Assembly: GCF_000468095.1 (NCBI RefSeq)
Contig: NZ_ASZC01000018.1
Coordinates: 62,001-126,000 of the forward strand
Source of the DNA: Pantoea sp. AS-PWVM4
GTDB lineage: Bacteria; Pseudomonadota; Gammaproteobacteria; Enterobacterales; Enterobacteriaceae
DNA: 64,000 nt
Direction: 5' to 3'
Positions 19,179-29,092 of this stretch are shown piece by piece. The notes beneath the pieces were generated by a model. The model made no database searches. It had not been told where the DNA came from and saw nothing but the letters and a program-made list of their open reading frames with translations. How positions within the stretch are numbered: the first letter of the stretch is position 1; each line of letters begins with the position of its first letter. A program made the translations under genes and the position numbers.

Positions 19179-20852
19179 ATGGAACGTAGAAAGGCTTTCT
19201 TGAAAGGTGCTGCTGCAGTGGCTGCAGTCTTTGGCGTGTTAAGAACGTCGGCATCTGATTCTTCTGTTCAGCCATCATTACATCATGATTTAGAGATAAA
19301 AAAAGAAATAAAATATGTTTTTTTTAATAATATTGATGAGTTGAGAACATTTGAACCTTCAGGTGAAAGAGTCCAGGTTGTTCTTCATGAATATCGGAAT
19401 GGTAGTGGAAAGGGAGGGGGTGTTTTCTACTATGATAAAAATGACAAGGTGAGTAAGGATGATAATGGAACAGTTATAGTAATTAATAATAAAAGATGGA
19501 AGAGGAAATTTGACGGGAACTATCGTCCGGAGTTTTTCGGTGCCATTGGAGATGGTATAACGGATGATACTAAAGCATTACAGAAAGCGCTAGATGCTGC
19601 CATAAATCACAAATTGATCCTTTCTTCATGTATTTACAGATCAAGAAACCTTTATATTAATGGACCGTTAATCATTCAAGGTGCTGGCAGAAGGGTCGAA
19701 GCGGCCTTGGTTCCCCTTCCAGATACATCAGGGAATTTTATCTCAATTAACTGCCTTGAGTCACCAACCTTCTATGACCTCACTATTTCAGCCAGAGCAA
19801 TTAGCCTGGAAAATAAACTAACGGGAGTATTCATATCGTCGAACAATACCAAGAAATACTCCCCATCAATCATTATGTATAATTGTAATATCAACAGCTT
19901 TACTGGTAATTGTTTATACTCCTCCCATGGCAGACATATGGGTGTCATTGAAAATTGTCAAATTGAGTACTCACATCTGGATTCAGTGGTTATTAATGGT
20001 GTTGATTGGAATATTTCGCATAGTTCGATTGGTTACACAAAGAATGGTAATGGAATTGTTATTACACAGCCGACGTATCGAATCGCTAATTGTGATGTTT
20101 ATTTTAACAGTGAAAATGGAGTCTTGCTTCAGAGAAATGCTATAAACGGATATTTTTCTAATAATGTAATTAATAGTAATGGGAAGACGGCTATATCTAT
20201 AGAGTCTGTTTCTCCTAATACTCAAGGGCATATCATTGCTGGTAATTTTTTCTTCAATAATTCAAGGAAAGTCAGTGGGGTATATTCTAATGTCTTTTTA
20301 GCGAAGAACGTTGTTGGTGTTAATCTAAATGGAAATACCCATTATTCTTATTCTAAAAAAAGCGAAAAACCCAGATTCCTTTTGGAGTTAAGTGAAGGAG
20401 CTGACGCTGAACTTCTGACAGACCTATATGACAACACTAGTTATAGTGACAAAGTGGTCAGCGTAGCAGATTCAACACTGAATGGAGAGTCTTTGTTCCA
20501 GATTTCAAGCACAAAGAAAATTAAAAAAATTGTTCAATCTGGACGTGGTGATGCTTTCAATGTCACAGATCTTGAGGGTAATGATGTTTTCAAAATTAAT
20601 TCATTCGGTTCAATATCAATCTATAACAAGTCTAAAAAACCTGTTGTCATTGAGGTTGATCAGAATGCACAAAACCAGATGAATTTAATGTCAGGGTTTT
20701 CAGTAGGTGAAATAGAAACGGAAGGTAATGATGGCTTGTCATATGTGAAAATTGGTCGATTTTTTTTGTGGGATGATTTGGGTGATTCTTTAAGGATAAG
20801 TAAATCAGAACCTAAAAACCTGCTAGACGGCATTCAACTTTATAAACTTTAA
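19179..20852 (+). CDS. Exported beta-helix polysaccharide-processing enzyme (AmsF/WceF-like)
   Basis: 557 residues from the ATG at 19179. It starts MERRKAFLKGAAAVAAVFGV, a twin-arginine-like signal, though the spacing leaves RK rather than RR in the usual SRRxFLK register. Then comes YRPEFFGAIGDGITDDTKAL, the entry motif of the pectate-lyase-superfamily right-handed beta-helix, followed by about 300 residues of Asn/Gly-rich short repeats and a C-terminal beta-rich tail. In amylovoran and stewartan loci the product in this position (AmsF, WceF) is a periplasmic tailspike-like glycosidase that trims or processes new polymer; the same role is likely here by context, not by close sequence match. 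Confidence 0.75.
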   Translation: MERRKAFLKGAAAVAAVFGVLRTSASDSSVQPSLHHDLEIKKEIKYVFFNNIDELRTFEPSGERVQVVLHEYRNGSGKGGGVFYYDKNDKVSKDDNGTVIVINNKRWKRKFDGNYRPEFFGAIGDGITDDTKALQKALDAAINHKLILSSCIYRSRNLYINGPLIIQGAGRRVEAALVPLPDTSGNFISINCLESPTFYDLTISARAISLENKLTGVFISSNNTKKYSPSIIMYNCNINSFTGNCLYSSHGRHMGVIENCQIEYSHLDSVVINGVDWNISHSSIGYTKNGNGIVITQPTYRIANCDVYFNSENGVLLQRNAINGYFSNNVINSNGKTAISIESVSPNTQGHIIAGNFFFNNSRKVSGVYSNVFLAKNVVGVNLNGNTHYSYSKKSEKPRFLLELSEGADAELLTDLYDNTSYSDKVVSVADSTLNGESLFQISSTKKIKKIVQSGRGDAFNVTDLEGNDVFKINSFGSISIYNKSKKPVVIEVDQNAQNQMNLMSGFSVGEIETEGNDGLSYVKIGRFFLWDDLGDSLRISKSEPKNLLDGIQLYKL

Positions 20853-20886
20853 CTTATCGTTCGATAATTAATTCATCGAGGTAAAA

Positions 20887-22293
20887 ATGATACTTCCCGT
20901 TGTCATGGCTGGCGGAACAGGTAGTCGTCTTTGGCCTATGTCCAGAGAAACCTATCCTAAACAGTTCCTGCGTCTAAGTGGTGAGTTATCAATGTTGCAG
21001 GAAACGATCGTGCGTCTAAATGGCCTTGATACCCACGCCCCGTTGTTAATCTGCAATGAACAGCATCGCTTCTTGGCCGCTGAACAATTAAGACAGATTG
21101 ATCTACCACATAGCGATATCATTCTTGAACCTGTTGGAAGAAATACCGCACCTGCAATCGCTCTTGCTGCACTTCAGGCCGTTAAGAATAATGACGATCC
21201 CCTTTTGCTGGTATTGGCTGCAGATCATGTTATAGAAGATAAGAATGCATTTCATGATGTAATAAAGAAAGCGCTACCCTATGCTCACGACGGGAAATTA
21301 TGTATTTTCGGTATCGTCCCAACGGCTGCTGAAACGGGTTACGGTTATATCCAACGGGGTGAAATGTATAATGATACTCCAGCTTTTGGTGTTCAACGGT
21401 TTGTAGAAAAACCAAACTTAGAAACAGCTAATGAATACTTTGTTAGTGGAGAGTATTACTGGAATAGCGGCATGTTTCTCTTCAAAGCCAAACGGTATCT
21501 CGAAGAATTAGGTAAGTTTCGCCCGGATATTTTAGAAGCCTGTAATAAATCCATGTCGAAACTTAACAGGGATAATTCGCAAGATTTCATTCGTATTGAC
21601 ACCGAGCAATTTAGAACATGTCCGGAAGAGTCAATTGATTATGCTGTTATGGAAAAGACATCCGATGCTGTTGTTATTCCACTTGATGCTGGTTGGAATG
21701 ATGTTGGCTCGTGGTCAGCCTTATGGGAGGTTAACTCCAGAGATGAACGTGGGAATTGCTTAACAGGAGATGTTTTCGTTTCAGATGCTGAGAACTGCTA
21801 TATAAATACAGATGACACTTTCGTTGCCGCCATTGGAGTTGAGAATTTAGTAATTGTTAATACTAAAGACGCGGTACTTATTATTGATAAGACGAAAGTT
21901 CAGGACGTTAAGAAAGTTATTCAACATCTGAAAGTTCACAACAGAAAAGAGTTCAGACTACATCGAGAATCTTATCGCCCCTGGGGCCGGCATGATGAGG
22001 TTGTTACCGCTCCGCGATATCACGTTAATCGTGTAACCGTAAAACCAGGTGGGAAGTTTTCATTACAAAAGCATCTTCATCGTGCAGAGCACTGGGTCGT
22101 TTTATCCGGGACGGCTGAAGTGACCTTAGATGACAGAGTTTTTTTACTTACAGAGAACCAATCTACTTTTATTCCTCCTGGGGTGGTTCATATGTTGGAA
22201 AACCCAGGGAAGATCCCTCTGGAATTACTGGAAATAGAATCAGGTTCTTACCTGGGCGATGACGACATTATCAGATTAAAAGCTCATTACTAA
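20887..22293 (+). CDS. manC: Mannose-1-phosphate guanylyltransferase / mannose-6-phosphate isomerase
   Basis: 468 residues, the normal size for the two-domain enzyme. The N-terminal pyrophosphorylase signature is [20 protein letters not shown] (about 6-25), with [10 protein letters not shown] further on. The C-terminal cupin/isomerase part has [27 protein letters not shown] and [14 protein letters not shown]. It makes GDP-mannose from mannose-1-phosphate and GTP. CpsB/ManC is the colanic acid equivalent. It forms a pair with manB, 12 bases downstream. No gmd or fcl is present, so mannose itself is the likely use. Confidence 0.95.
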   Translation: MILPVVMAGGTGSRLWPMSRETYPKQFLRLSGELSMLQETIVRLNGLDTHAPLLICNEQHRFLAAEQLRQIDLPHSDIILEPVGRNTAPAIALAALQAVKNNDDPLLLVLAADHVIEDKNAFHDVIKKALPYAHDGKLCIFGIVPTAAETGYGYIQRGEMYNDTPAFGVQRFVEKPNLETANEYFVSGEYYWNSGMFLFKAKRYLEELGKFRPDILEACNKSMSKLNRDNSQDFIRIDTEQFRTCPEESIDYAVMEKTSDAVVIPLDAGWNDVGSWSALWEVNSRDERGNCLTGDVFVSDAENCYINTDDTFVAAIGVENLVIVNTKDAVLIIDKTKVQDVKKVIQHLKVHNRKEFRLHRESYRPWGRHDEVVTAPRYHVNRVTVKPGGKFSLQKHLHRAEHWVVLSGTAEVTLDDRVFLLTENQSTFIPPGVVHMLENPGKIPLELLEIESGSYLGDDDIIRLKAHY

Positions 22294-22305
22294 ACGAGAA
22301 TAAAA

Positions 22306-23682
22306 ATGACTAAAAAAATGACTTGTTTTAAAGCGTATGATATCCGCGGAAAACTGGGTGAAGAGTTAAATGAAGATATAGCTTACCGTATCGGCCGAGC
22401 ATTCGGTGAATATCTTAAACCGGAAACGGTTGTACTCGGTGCAGATGTCCGTTTGACCAGTGAAACGCTCAAATTAGCTTTAGCCAAAGGATTAATGGAT
22501 TCAGGATCGAATGTTATAGACTTGGGCATGACTGGTACTGAGGAGATCTATTTTGCTACCTCATGGTTGAAAACAAGCGGTGGTATTGAAGTTACTGCAA
22601 GTCATAACCCGATAGATTACAACGGAATGAAACTTGTTCGAGAGGATTCTAAACCCATCAGTGGTGACACTGGTTTAAAGGAAATCCAACGACTGGCCGA
22701 GGTAAACAATTTTGCTGACGTGAATCCTTTTCAACGAGGTTCTTATCAGCAACATTCCGTCATGGAATCCTACGTCAACTGCCTTCTTGATTTTGTTGAC
22801 CTTAAAAACTTCACTCGCCCATTAAAAATTGTTGTAAACAGTGGGAATGGTGCTGCTGGGCAGGTAATTGACGCCCTTGAAGAACGTTTCCAAAAATTCT
22901 CAATTCCTGTCGATTTAGTTAAGGTACATCACTCACCCGACGGCACTTTCCCTAATGGGATTCCTAATCCTTTATTGCCAGAATGCCGCCATCATACTAG
23001 TGATGCAGTCATTGCCAATCAGGCTGACTTCGGCATTGCTTTTGATGGTGATTTTGACAGATGTTTTTTCTTTGACCACCAAGGCAACTTCATTGAAGGT
23101 TATTATATCGTAGGGCTTTTGGCCGCTGCATTCCTGGAGAAAAATCCTGCTGCACGCATTATTCACGACCCCCGTTTAAGCTGGAACACTGTTGACATTG
23201 TTACCAGAGCGGGAGGGGTTCCTGTGATGTCGAAAACCGGGCATGCATTCATCAAAGAAAGAATGCGTAGTGAAGATGCCGTATATGGTGGTGAGATGAG
23301 TGCTCATCACTATTTCAGAGATTTTGCATATTGCGATAGTGGTATGATTCCCTGGCTTCTGGTTGCTGAATTAGTTTCATTACGTGGTTTATCTTTAAAT
23401 GCTTTAGTCGAAGAGTGTGTTAATGCTTACCCTACATCAGGCGAGATTAATAGCACTGTTTCTGATGCTCCTGCTGCAATCAAACGTGTACTGGATCTGT
23501 ATCAATCAGAGGCCAATGTTGTCGATCATACTGACGGCATAAGTTTGGAGTTTGATGACTGGCGTTTCAATCTACGCAGTTCAAATACTGAACCTGTAGT
23601 TCGTCTCAATGTTGAGTCAAGAGGAAAGCCTTCTTTGATGCTTTCTAAAACTGAAGAGATTTTATCTGCGTTACGGCAGTGA
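22306..23682 (+). CDS. manB: Phosphomannomutase
   Basis: 458 residues. The catalytic phosphoserine loop is [15 protein letters not shown], the Mg-binding loop is [10 protein letters not shown], the sugar-binding loop [11 protein letters not shown], and the phosphate-binding loop [12 protein letters not shown]; these are the four active-site loops of the alpha-D-phosphohexomutase family in order. It converts mannose-6-phosphate to mannose-1-phosphate for ManC. CpsG/ManB is the colanic acid equivalent. Confidence 0.95.
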   Translation: MTKKMTCFKAYDIRGKLGEELNEDIAYRIGRAFGEYLKPETVVLGADVRLTSETLKLALAKGLMDSGSNVIDLGMTGTEEIYFATSWLKTSGGIEVTASHNPIDYNGMKLVREDSKPISGDTGLKEIQRLAEVNNFADVNPFQRGSYQQHSVMESYVNCLLDFVDLKNFTRPLKIVVNSGNGAAGQVIDALEERFQKFSIPVDLVKVHHSPDGTFPNGIPNPLLPECRHHTSDAVIANQADFGIAFDGDFDRCFFFDHQGNFIEGYYIVGLLAAAFLEKNPAARIIHDPRLSWNTVDIVTRAGGVPVMSKTGHAFIKERMRSEDAVYGGEMSAHHYFRDFAYCDSGMIPWLLVAELVSLRGLSLNALVEECVNAYPTSGEINSTVSDAPAAIKRVLDLYQSEANVVDHTDGISLEFDDWRFNLRSSNTEPVVRLNVESRGKPSLMLSKTEEILSALRQ

Positions 23683-23757
23683 TAATAATACTAATTGTAA
23701 AGTCACACTTCATATTTATCGCGTATTCATTGCACCTATATAAATAGTAAATAGGGT

Positions 23758-23792
23758 AGGTGTCCTCTTTTTTGTTTTTCCAGTGAGGACGC
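23758..23792. other. Hairpin between manB and wcaJ
   Basis: GGTGTCCTC pairs with GAGGACGCC across an 18-base T-rich loop. A U tract after the stem is missing, so it may be an attenuator or processing site instead of a true terminator. The 137-base gap is the largest inside the biosynthetic block and may hold a separate promoter for wcaJ. Confidence 0.35.
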
Positions 23793-23819
23793 CATTTAAT
23801 CACTAATGAGATCCATATC

Positions 23820-25217
23820 ATGACAACATTACAGCATGTAGCTTCCCCCAAACCCAATGTATCATTGATATCTATAGTGCAACGCATATCGGATGTGCTA
23901 ATCATATTTGTGGGTCTTTACATTGTCACCTCATTTAATAATCAGCCTTTTTCTGCCCAATCGCAGCTAATCGCGATGGCTGGTATTTTTATCTTCCAGA
24001 CGATAAGCGGAATCACTGACTTTTATCGTTCATGGAGAGGAGTGTCTATATCACTAGAGATTTTTACTGTTTTGAGAAATTGGTTGTTAACATTAAGTTT
24101 TACATGGTTTATTAGCAGGCAAGTACCAACTTCTTCTTTTTTAAATCTTCTTTTCGCACATTGGTTTATTTTAGTTTCTGTCGCATTTGTTGCAAGTCGT
24201 ACTGGTATTCGTTTACTGGCAGGTATGCTAAGAAAATATGGATATAACACGCGACGTGTTTGCATTGCTGGTAGCATGCCTGCTGGTATCGCGTTACTAA
24301 AAAGTTTCGAAAAATCACCATGGCTCGGCTTCGTTGTAAAAGGTGTTTATGATGATGCTTTCTCGAATAACCTTGATGGTGTCCCTTATGCCGGCAACAT
24401 CTCTAGTTTGGTAAATGATGCGCGTGAAGGGAAAGTTGATCGTGTTTATATTGCAATGAACATGAAAGATGAAGCTCGTATCAGTGAGTTGGTGAGACAG
24501 TTGACAGATACGACTTGCTCTGTTTTATTGGTACCTGATGTTTTTACTTTCAATATTCTGCAATCGCGTACAGAAGAAATTAATGGTGTTCCTGTTGTGC
24601 CATTGTTCGATACACCTTTTATAGGAATCAATCGTATTTTTAAGAGAGTTGAAGATATTCTGGTGTCTGGATTTGTTTTGCTTCTTATTTCACCTGTATT
24701 ATTAACTATAGCTTGTGCCGTCAAGTTAACGTCTCCAGGCCCTGTTATTTTCCGACAGACTCGTTATGGAATGGATGGCAAACCAATATCAGTATGGAAG
24801 TTTCGTTCTATGTCTGTAATGGAAAATGGTAGCGCTGTTACACAGGCAACAAAAAATGATCTCCGTGTTACACCTATTGGTCGTTTCTTGCGCAATACCT
24901 CGTTGGACGAATTACCGCAATTTTTCAACGTATTTTTTGGTCACATGTCTGTAGTTGGTCCACGGCCACATGCTGTTGCACATAATGAGCAGTATCGTTT
25001 TCTTATTCAGGGGTATATGTTGCGTCATAAAGTTAAGCCTGGTATTACTGGACTTGCTCAAATAAAGGGATGGCGTGGCGAAACTGATACTCTTGAGAAA
25101 ATGCAGAAACGAATTGACTTTGATCTTGAGTATATTCGTATGTGGAGTGTCTGGGTAGATTTGAAAATAATCTTTCTGACTATATTTAAAGGGTTTATCA
25201 ATAAGGCAGCTTATTAA
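23820..25217 (+). CDS. wcaJ: Undecaprenyl-phosphate sugar phosphotransferase, WcaJ family
   Basis: 465 residues. Four N-terminal membrane helices (about 20-125) precede a CoA-binding-like domain (YNTRRVCIAGSMPAGIALL), then a re-entrant membrane helix (about 280-300) and the catalytic polyprenyl-phosphate hexose-1-phosphate transferase domain: IFRQTRYGMDGKPISVWKFR, LDELPQFFNVFFG, SVVGPRPHA and KPGITGLAQIKGWRGET. It starts each repeat unit by moving a hexose-1-phosphate (glucose in WcaJ, galactose in AmsG) to undecaprenyl phosphate at the inner membrane. AmsG/WceG is usually the first gene of the related loci; here it is nearly last. Confidence 0.92.
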   Translation: MTTLQHVASPKPNVSLISIVQRISDVLIIFVGLYIVTSFNNQPFSAQSQLIAMAGIFIFQTISGITDFYRSWRGVSISLEIFTVLRNWLLTLSFTWFISRQVPTSSFLNLLFAHWFILVSVAFVASRTGIRLLAGMLRKYGYNTRRVCIAGSMPAGIALLKSFEKSPWLGFVVKGVYDDAFSNNLDGVPYAGNISSLVNDAREGKVDRVYIAMNMKDEARISELVRQLTDTTCSVLLVPDVFTFNILQSRTEEINGVPVVPLFDTPFIGINRIFKRVEDILVSGFVLLLISPVLLTIACAVKLTSPGPVIFRQTRYGMDGKPISVWKFRSMSVMENGSAVTQATKNDLRVTPIGRFLRNTSLDELPQFFNVFFGHMSVVGPRPHAVAHNEQYRFLIQGYMLRHKVKPGITGLAQIKGWRGETDTLEKMQKRIDFDLEYIRMWSVWVDLKIIFLTIFKGFINKAAY

Positions 25218-25252
25218 TCATGCCGAAACATTACTTGATGTGAGGTGATATC

Positions 25253-25351
25253 ATGTCAAATCTACGTGCCTGGTCATTAGTTGTGGGGTTTTGTGCCACA
25301 GTTTGGTTTACATTAATAGTATTGCTCTTAACAGGTTTGCATTACTTATAA
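25253..25351 (+). CDS. 32-residue single-pass membrane peptide
   Basis: An ATG at 25253, six bases after a good ribosome site (GAGGTGA), opens a 32-codon frame ending TAA at 25351. The product starts MSNLRAWSLVV, continues with one strongly hydrophobic helix (about residues 9-29) and ends LTGLHYL. It is distantly reminiscent of YmiA-type enterobacterial small membrane proteins (charged start, then AW and a helix), but this is not established. It lies 35 bases after wcaJ, so it may be co-transcribed and modulate WcaJ or Wzc at the inner membrane; that is inference. Confidence 0.5.
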   Translation: MSNLRAWSLVVGFCATVWFTLIVLLLTGLHYL

Positions 25352-25459
25352 GTATGGCCATTTGCAAATTTACTTCGAATTTTACAGGTGATCAGTGTTA
25401 CCAATTACAACTGATTAGCTGAATTTTTATCTCGCAATGATATATTCAATGGTGACATT

Positions 25460-25984
25460 GTGATAAAAAAAGATCTATTTCTCATGCAGCTACATAATAA
25501 GTTTATAGGATCTGCAATTGATGGCTTGTTGCAAAGTATCAATCGCCCAAGACAATTTTATATTGTTTGTGATATTCATCATTTTTTGGTTTTATTGAGT
25601 CGTGGTGATGTCAATTCCAGAACAAAGAATGTTGTCTTGATTTTCAATAATGAACTGGAAGTTTTCATTCTTCAGTCAATCTGTAATGTTTCTTTTTTCG
25701 CTCTTGATGTGCGGAGTTATGATATATTCGATTTTTTTAAAGGTACCAAGGAATTCAAGAAAGTAAAACCCTTCAAGGAAAAAGACGACAGCGCAAGAAT
25801 GCGTGTTTTTCTGCTTATTCTTCGCGGCTGGGACGATGAACGAATTTGCGAGACATTACTCATTACACTTAAAAAATTACGAGAGTACAAATCACAGCTC
25901 ACCTATACTTTCTTTGAAAAAAGAAGAAACCTGTTTTATCTGACTCTTAACGGCTTTCTACAGACGGAAGTCATGGCAGCATAA
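25460..25984 (+). CDS. Putative LuxR/RcsA-like regulator, divergent
   Basis: 174 residues from a GTG at 25460; an in-frame ATG at 25484 is possible. The part DDSARMRVFLLILRGWDDER followed by LLITLKKLREYKSQLTYTF has the spacing of a LuxR-type helix-turn-helix with weak match, and the N-terminal 100 residues resemble a receiver-like alpha/beta fold without a clear phosphorylation site. It closes the polysaccharide locus just as another LuxR-type regulator opens it, so a role in controlling the locus is likely but unproven. Confidence 0.5.
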   Translation: MIKKDLFLMQLHNKFIGSAIDGLLQSINRPRQFYIVCDIHHFLVLLSRGDVNSRTKNVVLIFNNELEVFILQSICNVSFFALDVRSYDIFDFFKGTKEFKKVKPFKEKDDSARMRVFLLILRGWDDERICETLLITLKKLREYKSQLTYTFFEKRRNLFYLTLNGFLQTEVMAA

Positions 25985-25992
25985 TGAGTATG

Positions 25993-26018
25993 GCAGGCGG
26001 CTCTTAGTAGCCGCCTGC
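25993..26018. terminator. Strong hairpin at the end of the exopolysaccharide locus
   Basis: GCAGGCGGCT (25993-26002) pairs perfectly with AGCCGCCTGC (26009-26018) over a 6-base loop. It lies between two convergent genes, so it may end transcription from both sides, although no T run follows. Confidence 0.6.
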
Positions 26019-26079
26019 TCACCAGTCAAGGATTCTATGTAGTAAACCGCTTCTTCTTGGTAATAAAACTGTTACTTCA

Positions 26080-27072
26080 TCACTCCTCAATAGCCGTCAG
26101 CAGCGCATTCTGAATAATCCTCTGCGCCAGCAGCGGATTCTGCTCCACCTGCGCAGCCTGCAACGCCACAATATCCAACTTATCCAACGCACGATACACA
26201 TGCTTTAGAAACCGAATCGACAGGTTAGCTGCTTCCACATTATCCTCGCGGAATGGGAACTGATCCAACTGCCAGACACCCTGCCAGTTATTGATCTTCA
26301 GTACGTAGAAGAACTCGAAGATCTCGGTCAAATGTACCGTTCCCACCACCAGGTCATCATCCCAGCCGCGTAGGTTATCGTTCACATCCATGCCGAACAA
26401 GCGGCCATGATCGATAATCAGTTGCGCGGAACCGGCAGGGGACTCTCCGGCAAATAAGGCATGACCGAAATCCAGCAGGATACCCACATTATCCAGCCCC
26501 ATTTCCTCAATACCCAGTAATGTACGTGCAGCTGAGTCCCAGGTCATTTTTACCCGAGGCTCACGCGGTTTGTATTCAATGGCAAATTTAACATCCGGGT
26601 TCGCACTCGCCAACTCGCGCATGCCATCAACCGCCAGTCGCCAGAGATTTTTATGGTCGACCTGGAATGGATAATCCCAACCATCCTGACCTGGCCAAAC
26701 CTTGACATAGTTAGCCCCTAATTCGCGTACCACACTGGCGGCTTCATGCATCAGTTCAAATGCCTGTTTGCGCAAAGTCGGGTCCGGGTTGGTAAATGCA
26801 CCCCGTGAAAAACGACGTAAGTAGATCTCCGGGGTAACCCCGATAGCTTTTAAGCCCGCGTCCGCCAGGGCCTGTTTGACATCGCTGACACTGACACCTT
26901 CGGTAAAGGGATAGGGGACATCAACATACGAAAGATCTTCTACTGTACCAGCGATGCGAATCTGCTCCAGCGTACTCAGCGCGGGTCCATAACCATCCAC
27001 CGCATAACGGTCAACATAGTTAGCGAAGTGCCACAAGCCCGCGCCAAATTTTGGGTAGTTCCAGGTACTCAT
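26080..27072 (-). CDS. Sugar isomerase/epimerase-like TIM-barrel protein
   Basis: 330 residues of the xylose isomerase-like TIM-barrel (AP-endonuclease family 2) superfamily. Putative metal-ligand regions include [11 protein letters not shown] (Glu after beta-strand), [15 protein letters not shown] (Asp and His) and [17 protein letters not shown], ending with [11 protein letters not shown]. Such proteins interconvert keto- and aldo-sugars or epimerise sugars and polyols; the substrate is not evident. AAGGAGAACATCTT precedes the ATG. It is a lone gene on the minus strand with no transporter or kinase nearby. Confidence 0.7.
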   Translation of the reverse strand: MSTWNYPKFGAGLWHFANYVDRYAVDGYGPALSTLEQIRIAGTVEDLSYVDVPYPFTEGVSVSDVKQALADAGLKAIGVTPEIYLRRFSRGAFTNPDPTLRKQAFELMHEAASVVRELGANYVKVWPGQDGWDYPFQVDHKNLWRLAVDGMRELASANPDVKFAIEYKPREPRVKMTWDSAARTLLGIEEMGLDNVGILLDFGHALFAGESPAGSAQLIIDHGRLFGMDVNDNLRGWDDDLVVGTVHLTEIFEFFYVLKINNWQGVWQLDQFPFREDNVEAANLSIRFLKHVYRALDKLDIVALQAAQVEQNPLLAQRIIQNALLTAIEE

Positions 27073-27633
27073 AAGATGTTCTCCTTAAACCACGGCTATG
27101 ATGCGAATGCCGATGTCCGGCTTACACGCCGATCCATGCGGCTCGTCGAAGTATCCTGTACTGCATGAATATATATTCATGTTGGTATATATATTCCATT
27201 GTGCGAGATCCAGGCACCTTCCAGCCAGCGTGATAATGCGAATTTGTCGTGGGAATCACAAAAAAGGTCTGATTCACATCTTTTCAGATAACTTTCATGG
27301 TGCAAGAGCGCCGTAGGTTGACGTTCGTACTCCTGATTACATCAGCGGCTAATGGGATAGTCTAAAGAACTGAAAAGGTGGAAAATTACTCTTAATAACA
27401 CAAGTCTTAACATCTAATATCATGAATATACATATCTTGCTGTTGTGCCTGTCATGATGTTATTCATCATGCGGCTCTCTTCATTACTGAGTTATTACCG
27501 TGGTTGAGAAAGATTATCGGGTATGTGCACTATAATAAGTACGCTATTCGAGAGTGTATCTCTTCTTTCACGAAATAAGTTTTCGTCGTTCCGCGTTTCA
27601 ATATTTAGCTTCTCGGCTTTCAATGGGGTTTTT
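27073..27633. other. Divergent intergenic region
   Basis: About 560 bases between the isomerase-like gene and the orphan 485-aa gene. It is AT-rich, contains the palindrome noted separately, and should hold promoters for both directions. Open frames here (for example 27098-27316) lack family features and are not called. Confidence 0.4.
27165..27180. promoter_or_regulatory. 16-bp perfect palindrome in the upstream region
   Basis: ATGAATATATATTCAT is a perfect inverted repeat about 90 bp upstream of the isomerase-like gene. Next to it is a second AT alternation (TATATATATTCC). It could be an operator of the minus-strand gene, but AT-rich palindromes arise easily by chance. Confidence 0.25.
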
Positions 27634-29091
27634 ATGATCAGAATGCCTGCATCAAATGTCGTTCCAGGCGCGTCGGCGACCCTGTCAACGGCAACTCCTC
27701 TTCAGTTACCCTTACAGCAGATAACGGTATCGCAAAGTTCTACGACGATATCTTCTGTAATTTACACCAGCACATCGGAACTTGATGATATTATCATACA
27801 AAAATTTAAATTGCTGAGTAATCCCCTGACCCAAACTGAAGCGTTACAGGACATCATTTTCCATTGCGATGACTGTATATTAACCGTGCCGAAAATAAAA
27901 AAATTTATTTATAAAATGAATTGCCGTGGTTTGATAGTTAATCAACAAGTTATCGAGGGGATTGTTTCGTTTAAACACAAGCGCGTTGATGAAGATTTTG
28001 TTGGAATATACAATAACATCACGAATATGTATCCTGAACTGGATCAGAGAAGATCCATGTTTCTTATGGCAGAGAAGTTAATTGAAAAAAATATCATGCT
28101 CACCCCTTCTGCCTGGCAGCAAAAGCTAAAAGCATGTGGCACGAATATACCTCATTTTAATCTTCTTAGTACTTGCTGGAGTATCGCTGACGCCGACATC
28201 ACAACGGACATGAGTCTTTGGATACAACACAATCAACCCGGAAAATTGGTCCGCAAGGTGGCTCAACAATTTGAATGGCTTGTAAAGCTTCTGAAAGCGT
28301 TTCCGGATGAGCACTTAACCTGGCACCAACTGACAAAAGCCGCCTTTTGGGCTGGTATTAATCCACAAGAGAAAGTTGTCCGTGAGGTAATAAAATATGC
28401 AAACGCTGAAAAAGCTCGGCTTATGGCTGCGCCAGCCTGTGACCATGAGAGGTCCCTGATGGAGGTGCGTTTTCCGTCGGCAACCATAACAACGGACTCA
28501 TGTTTACCCTTCATCTCGCAGTTACCCGTATATTTGCCACCAGTTGACAGTGCTGTTCTTCCTGGATCTGATCAGATTATGTTGTGCTGGGAGTGCGTGA
28601 AGAAACGCTGCCATCTGTTACAGAAGTTGTTAAATATTATTATTAGCGATGAAATCAAATGGCTGATGTTAATTCATGAAGTGCAGTTACTTGCGCCTGA
28701 TAAGGATAGACTCAGTTTAGAAAAGATCACCACGTCGCTGGTTGAGCATATTTACGCAGGGGAGTTAAACGGAGCTGCGGCTAAAGCGGCATGGGATGCC
28801 AGCAAAGCCGATTTGTCAAAGCTGGATCAGTCGATGTGTTCCGCATTTTTGCGCACAATCGATGTTAAGTCGGAGGCGGAAACAAGGGATAGCATCAGGA
28901 CATTGTTTATTAAGTTTCCCTGGTTAAGGAATGAATCACCGGGAACGTTAATGCTGTTGTTGTATCGATACGAGATGTTGACGCATTCCGTCTCGCTGCT
29001 GAATTCCGTGAAGTACGAGCTGAACGACAACCCTCAACTATTACGGCAGCGTGACCCGTCATCTGCAAGCGCAGTGACGGGTCGCAGATAA
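27634..29091 (+). CDS. Orphan hypothetical protein, possible secreted effector
   Basis: 485 residues from the ATG at 27634 preceded by AATGGGG; an open frame reaches back to 27523 but that part looks non-coding. No family is recognised. Residues 1-50 are rich in Ser, Thr, Pro and Gln (LSTATPLQLPLQQ, then QITVSQSSTTISS), a composition common in type III-type secretion signals; the rest is alpha-helical and contains Cys pairs (CDDC, CWECVKKRC). The last residues are encoded by a hairpin next to pckA. The N-terminal composition resembles that of the 1069-aa protein at 40689. Effector status is inference. Confidence 0.55.
   Translation: MIRMPASNVVPGASATLSTATPLQLPLQQITVSQSSTTISSVIYTSTSELDDIIIQKFKLLSNPLTQTEALQDIIFHCDDCILTVPKIKKFIYKMNCRGLIVNQQVIEGIVSFKHKRVDEDFVGIYNNITNMYPELDQRRSMFLMAEKLIEKNIMLTPSAWQQKLKACGTNIPHFNLLSTCWSIADADITTDMSLWIQHNQPGKLVRKVAQQFEWLVKLLKAFPDEHLTWHQLTKAAFWAGINPQEKVVREVIKYANAEKARLMAAPACDHERSLMEVRFPSATITTDSCLPFISQLPVYLPPVDSAVLPGSDQIMLCWECVKKRCHLLQKLLNIIISDEIKWLMLIHEVQLLAPDKDRLSLEKITTSLVEHIYAGELNGAAAKAAWDASKADLSKLDQSMCSAFLRTIDVKSEAETRDSIRTLFIKFPWLRNESPGTLMLLLYRYEMLTHSVSLLNSVKYELNDNPQLLRQRDPSSASAVTGRR
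29053..29083. terminator. Hairpin at the convergent end of the orphan gene and pckA
   Basis: GACCCGTCA plus CTGC pairs with GCAG plus TGACGGGTC, a 13-bp stem with one bulged T and loop AAGC. It lies inside the last codons of the plus-strand orphan gene and 10 bases beyond the pckA stop, so it probably ends the pckA transcript. Confidence 0.6.
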
Positions 29092-29092
29092 A

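Noticed and set aside
27098..27316. 72-codon plus-strand frame upstream of the isomerase-like gene
   Set aside because: Lies across the divergent promoter region, with no ribosome site or family match.
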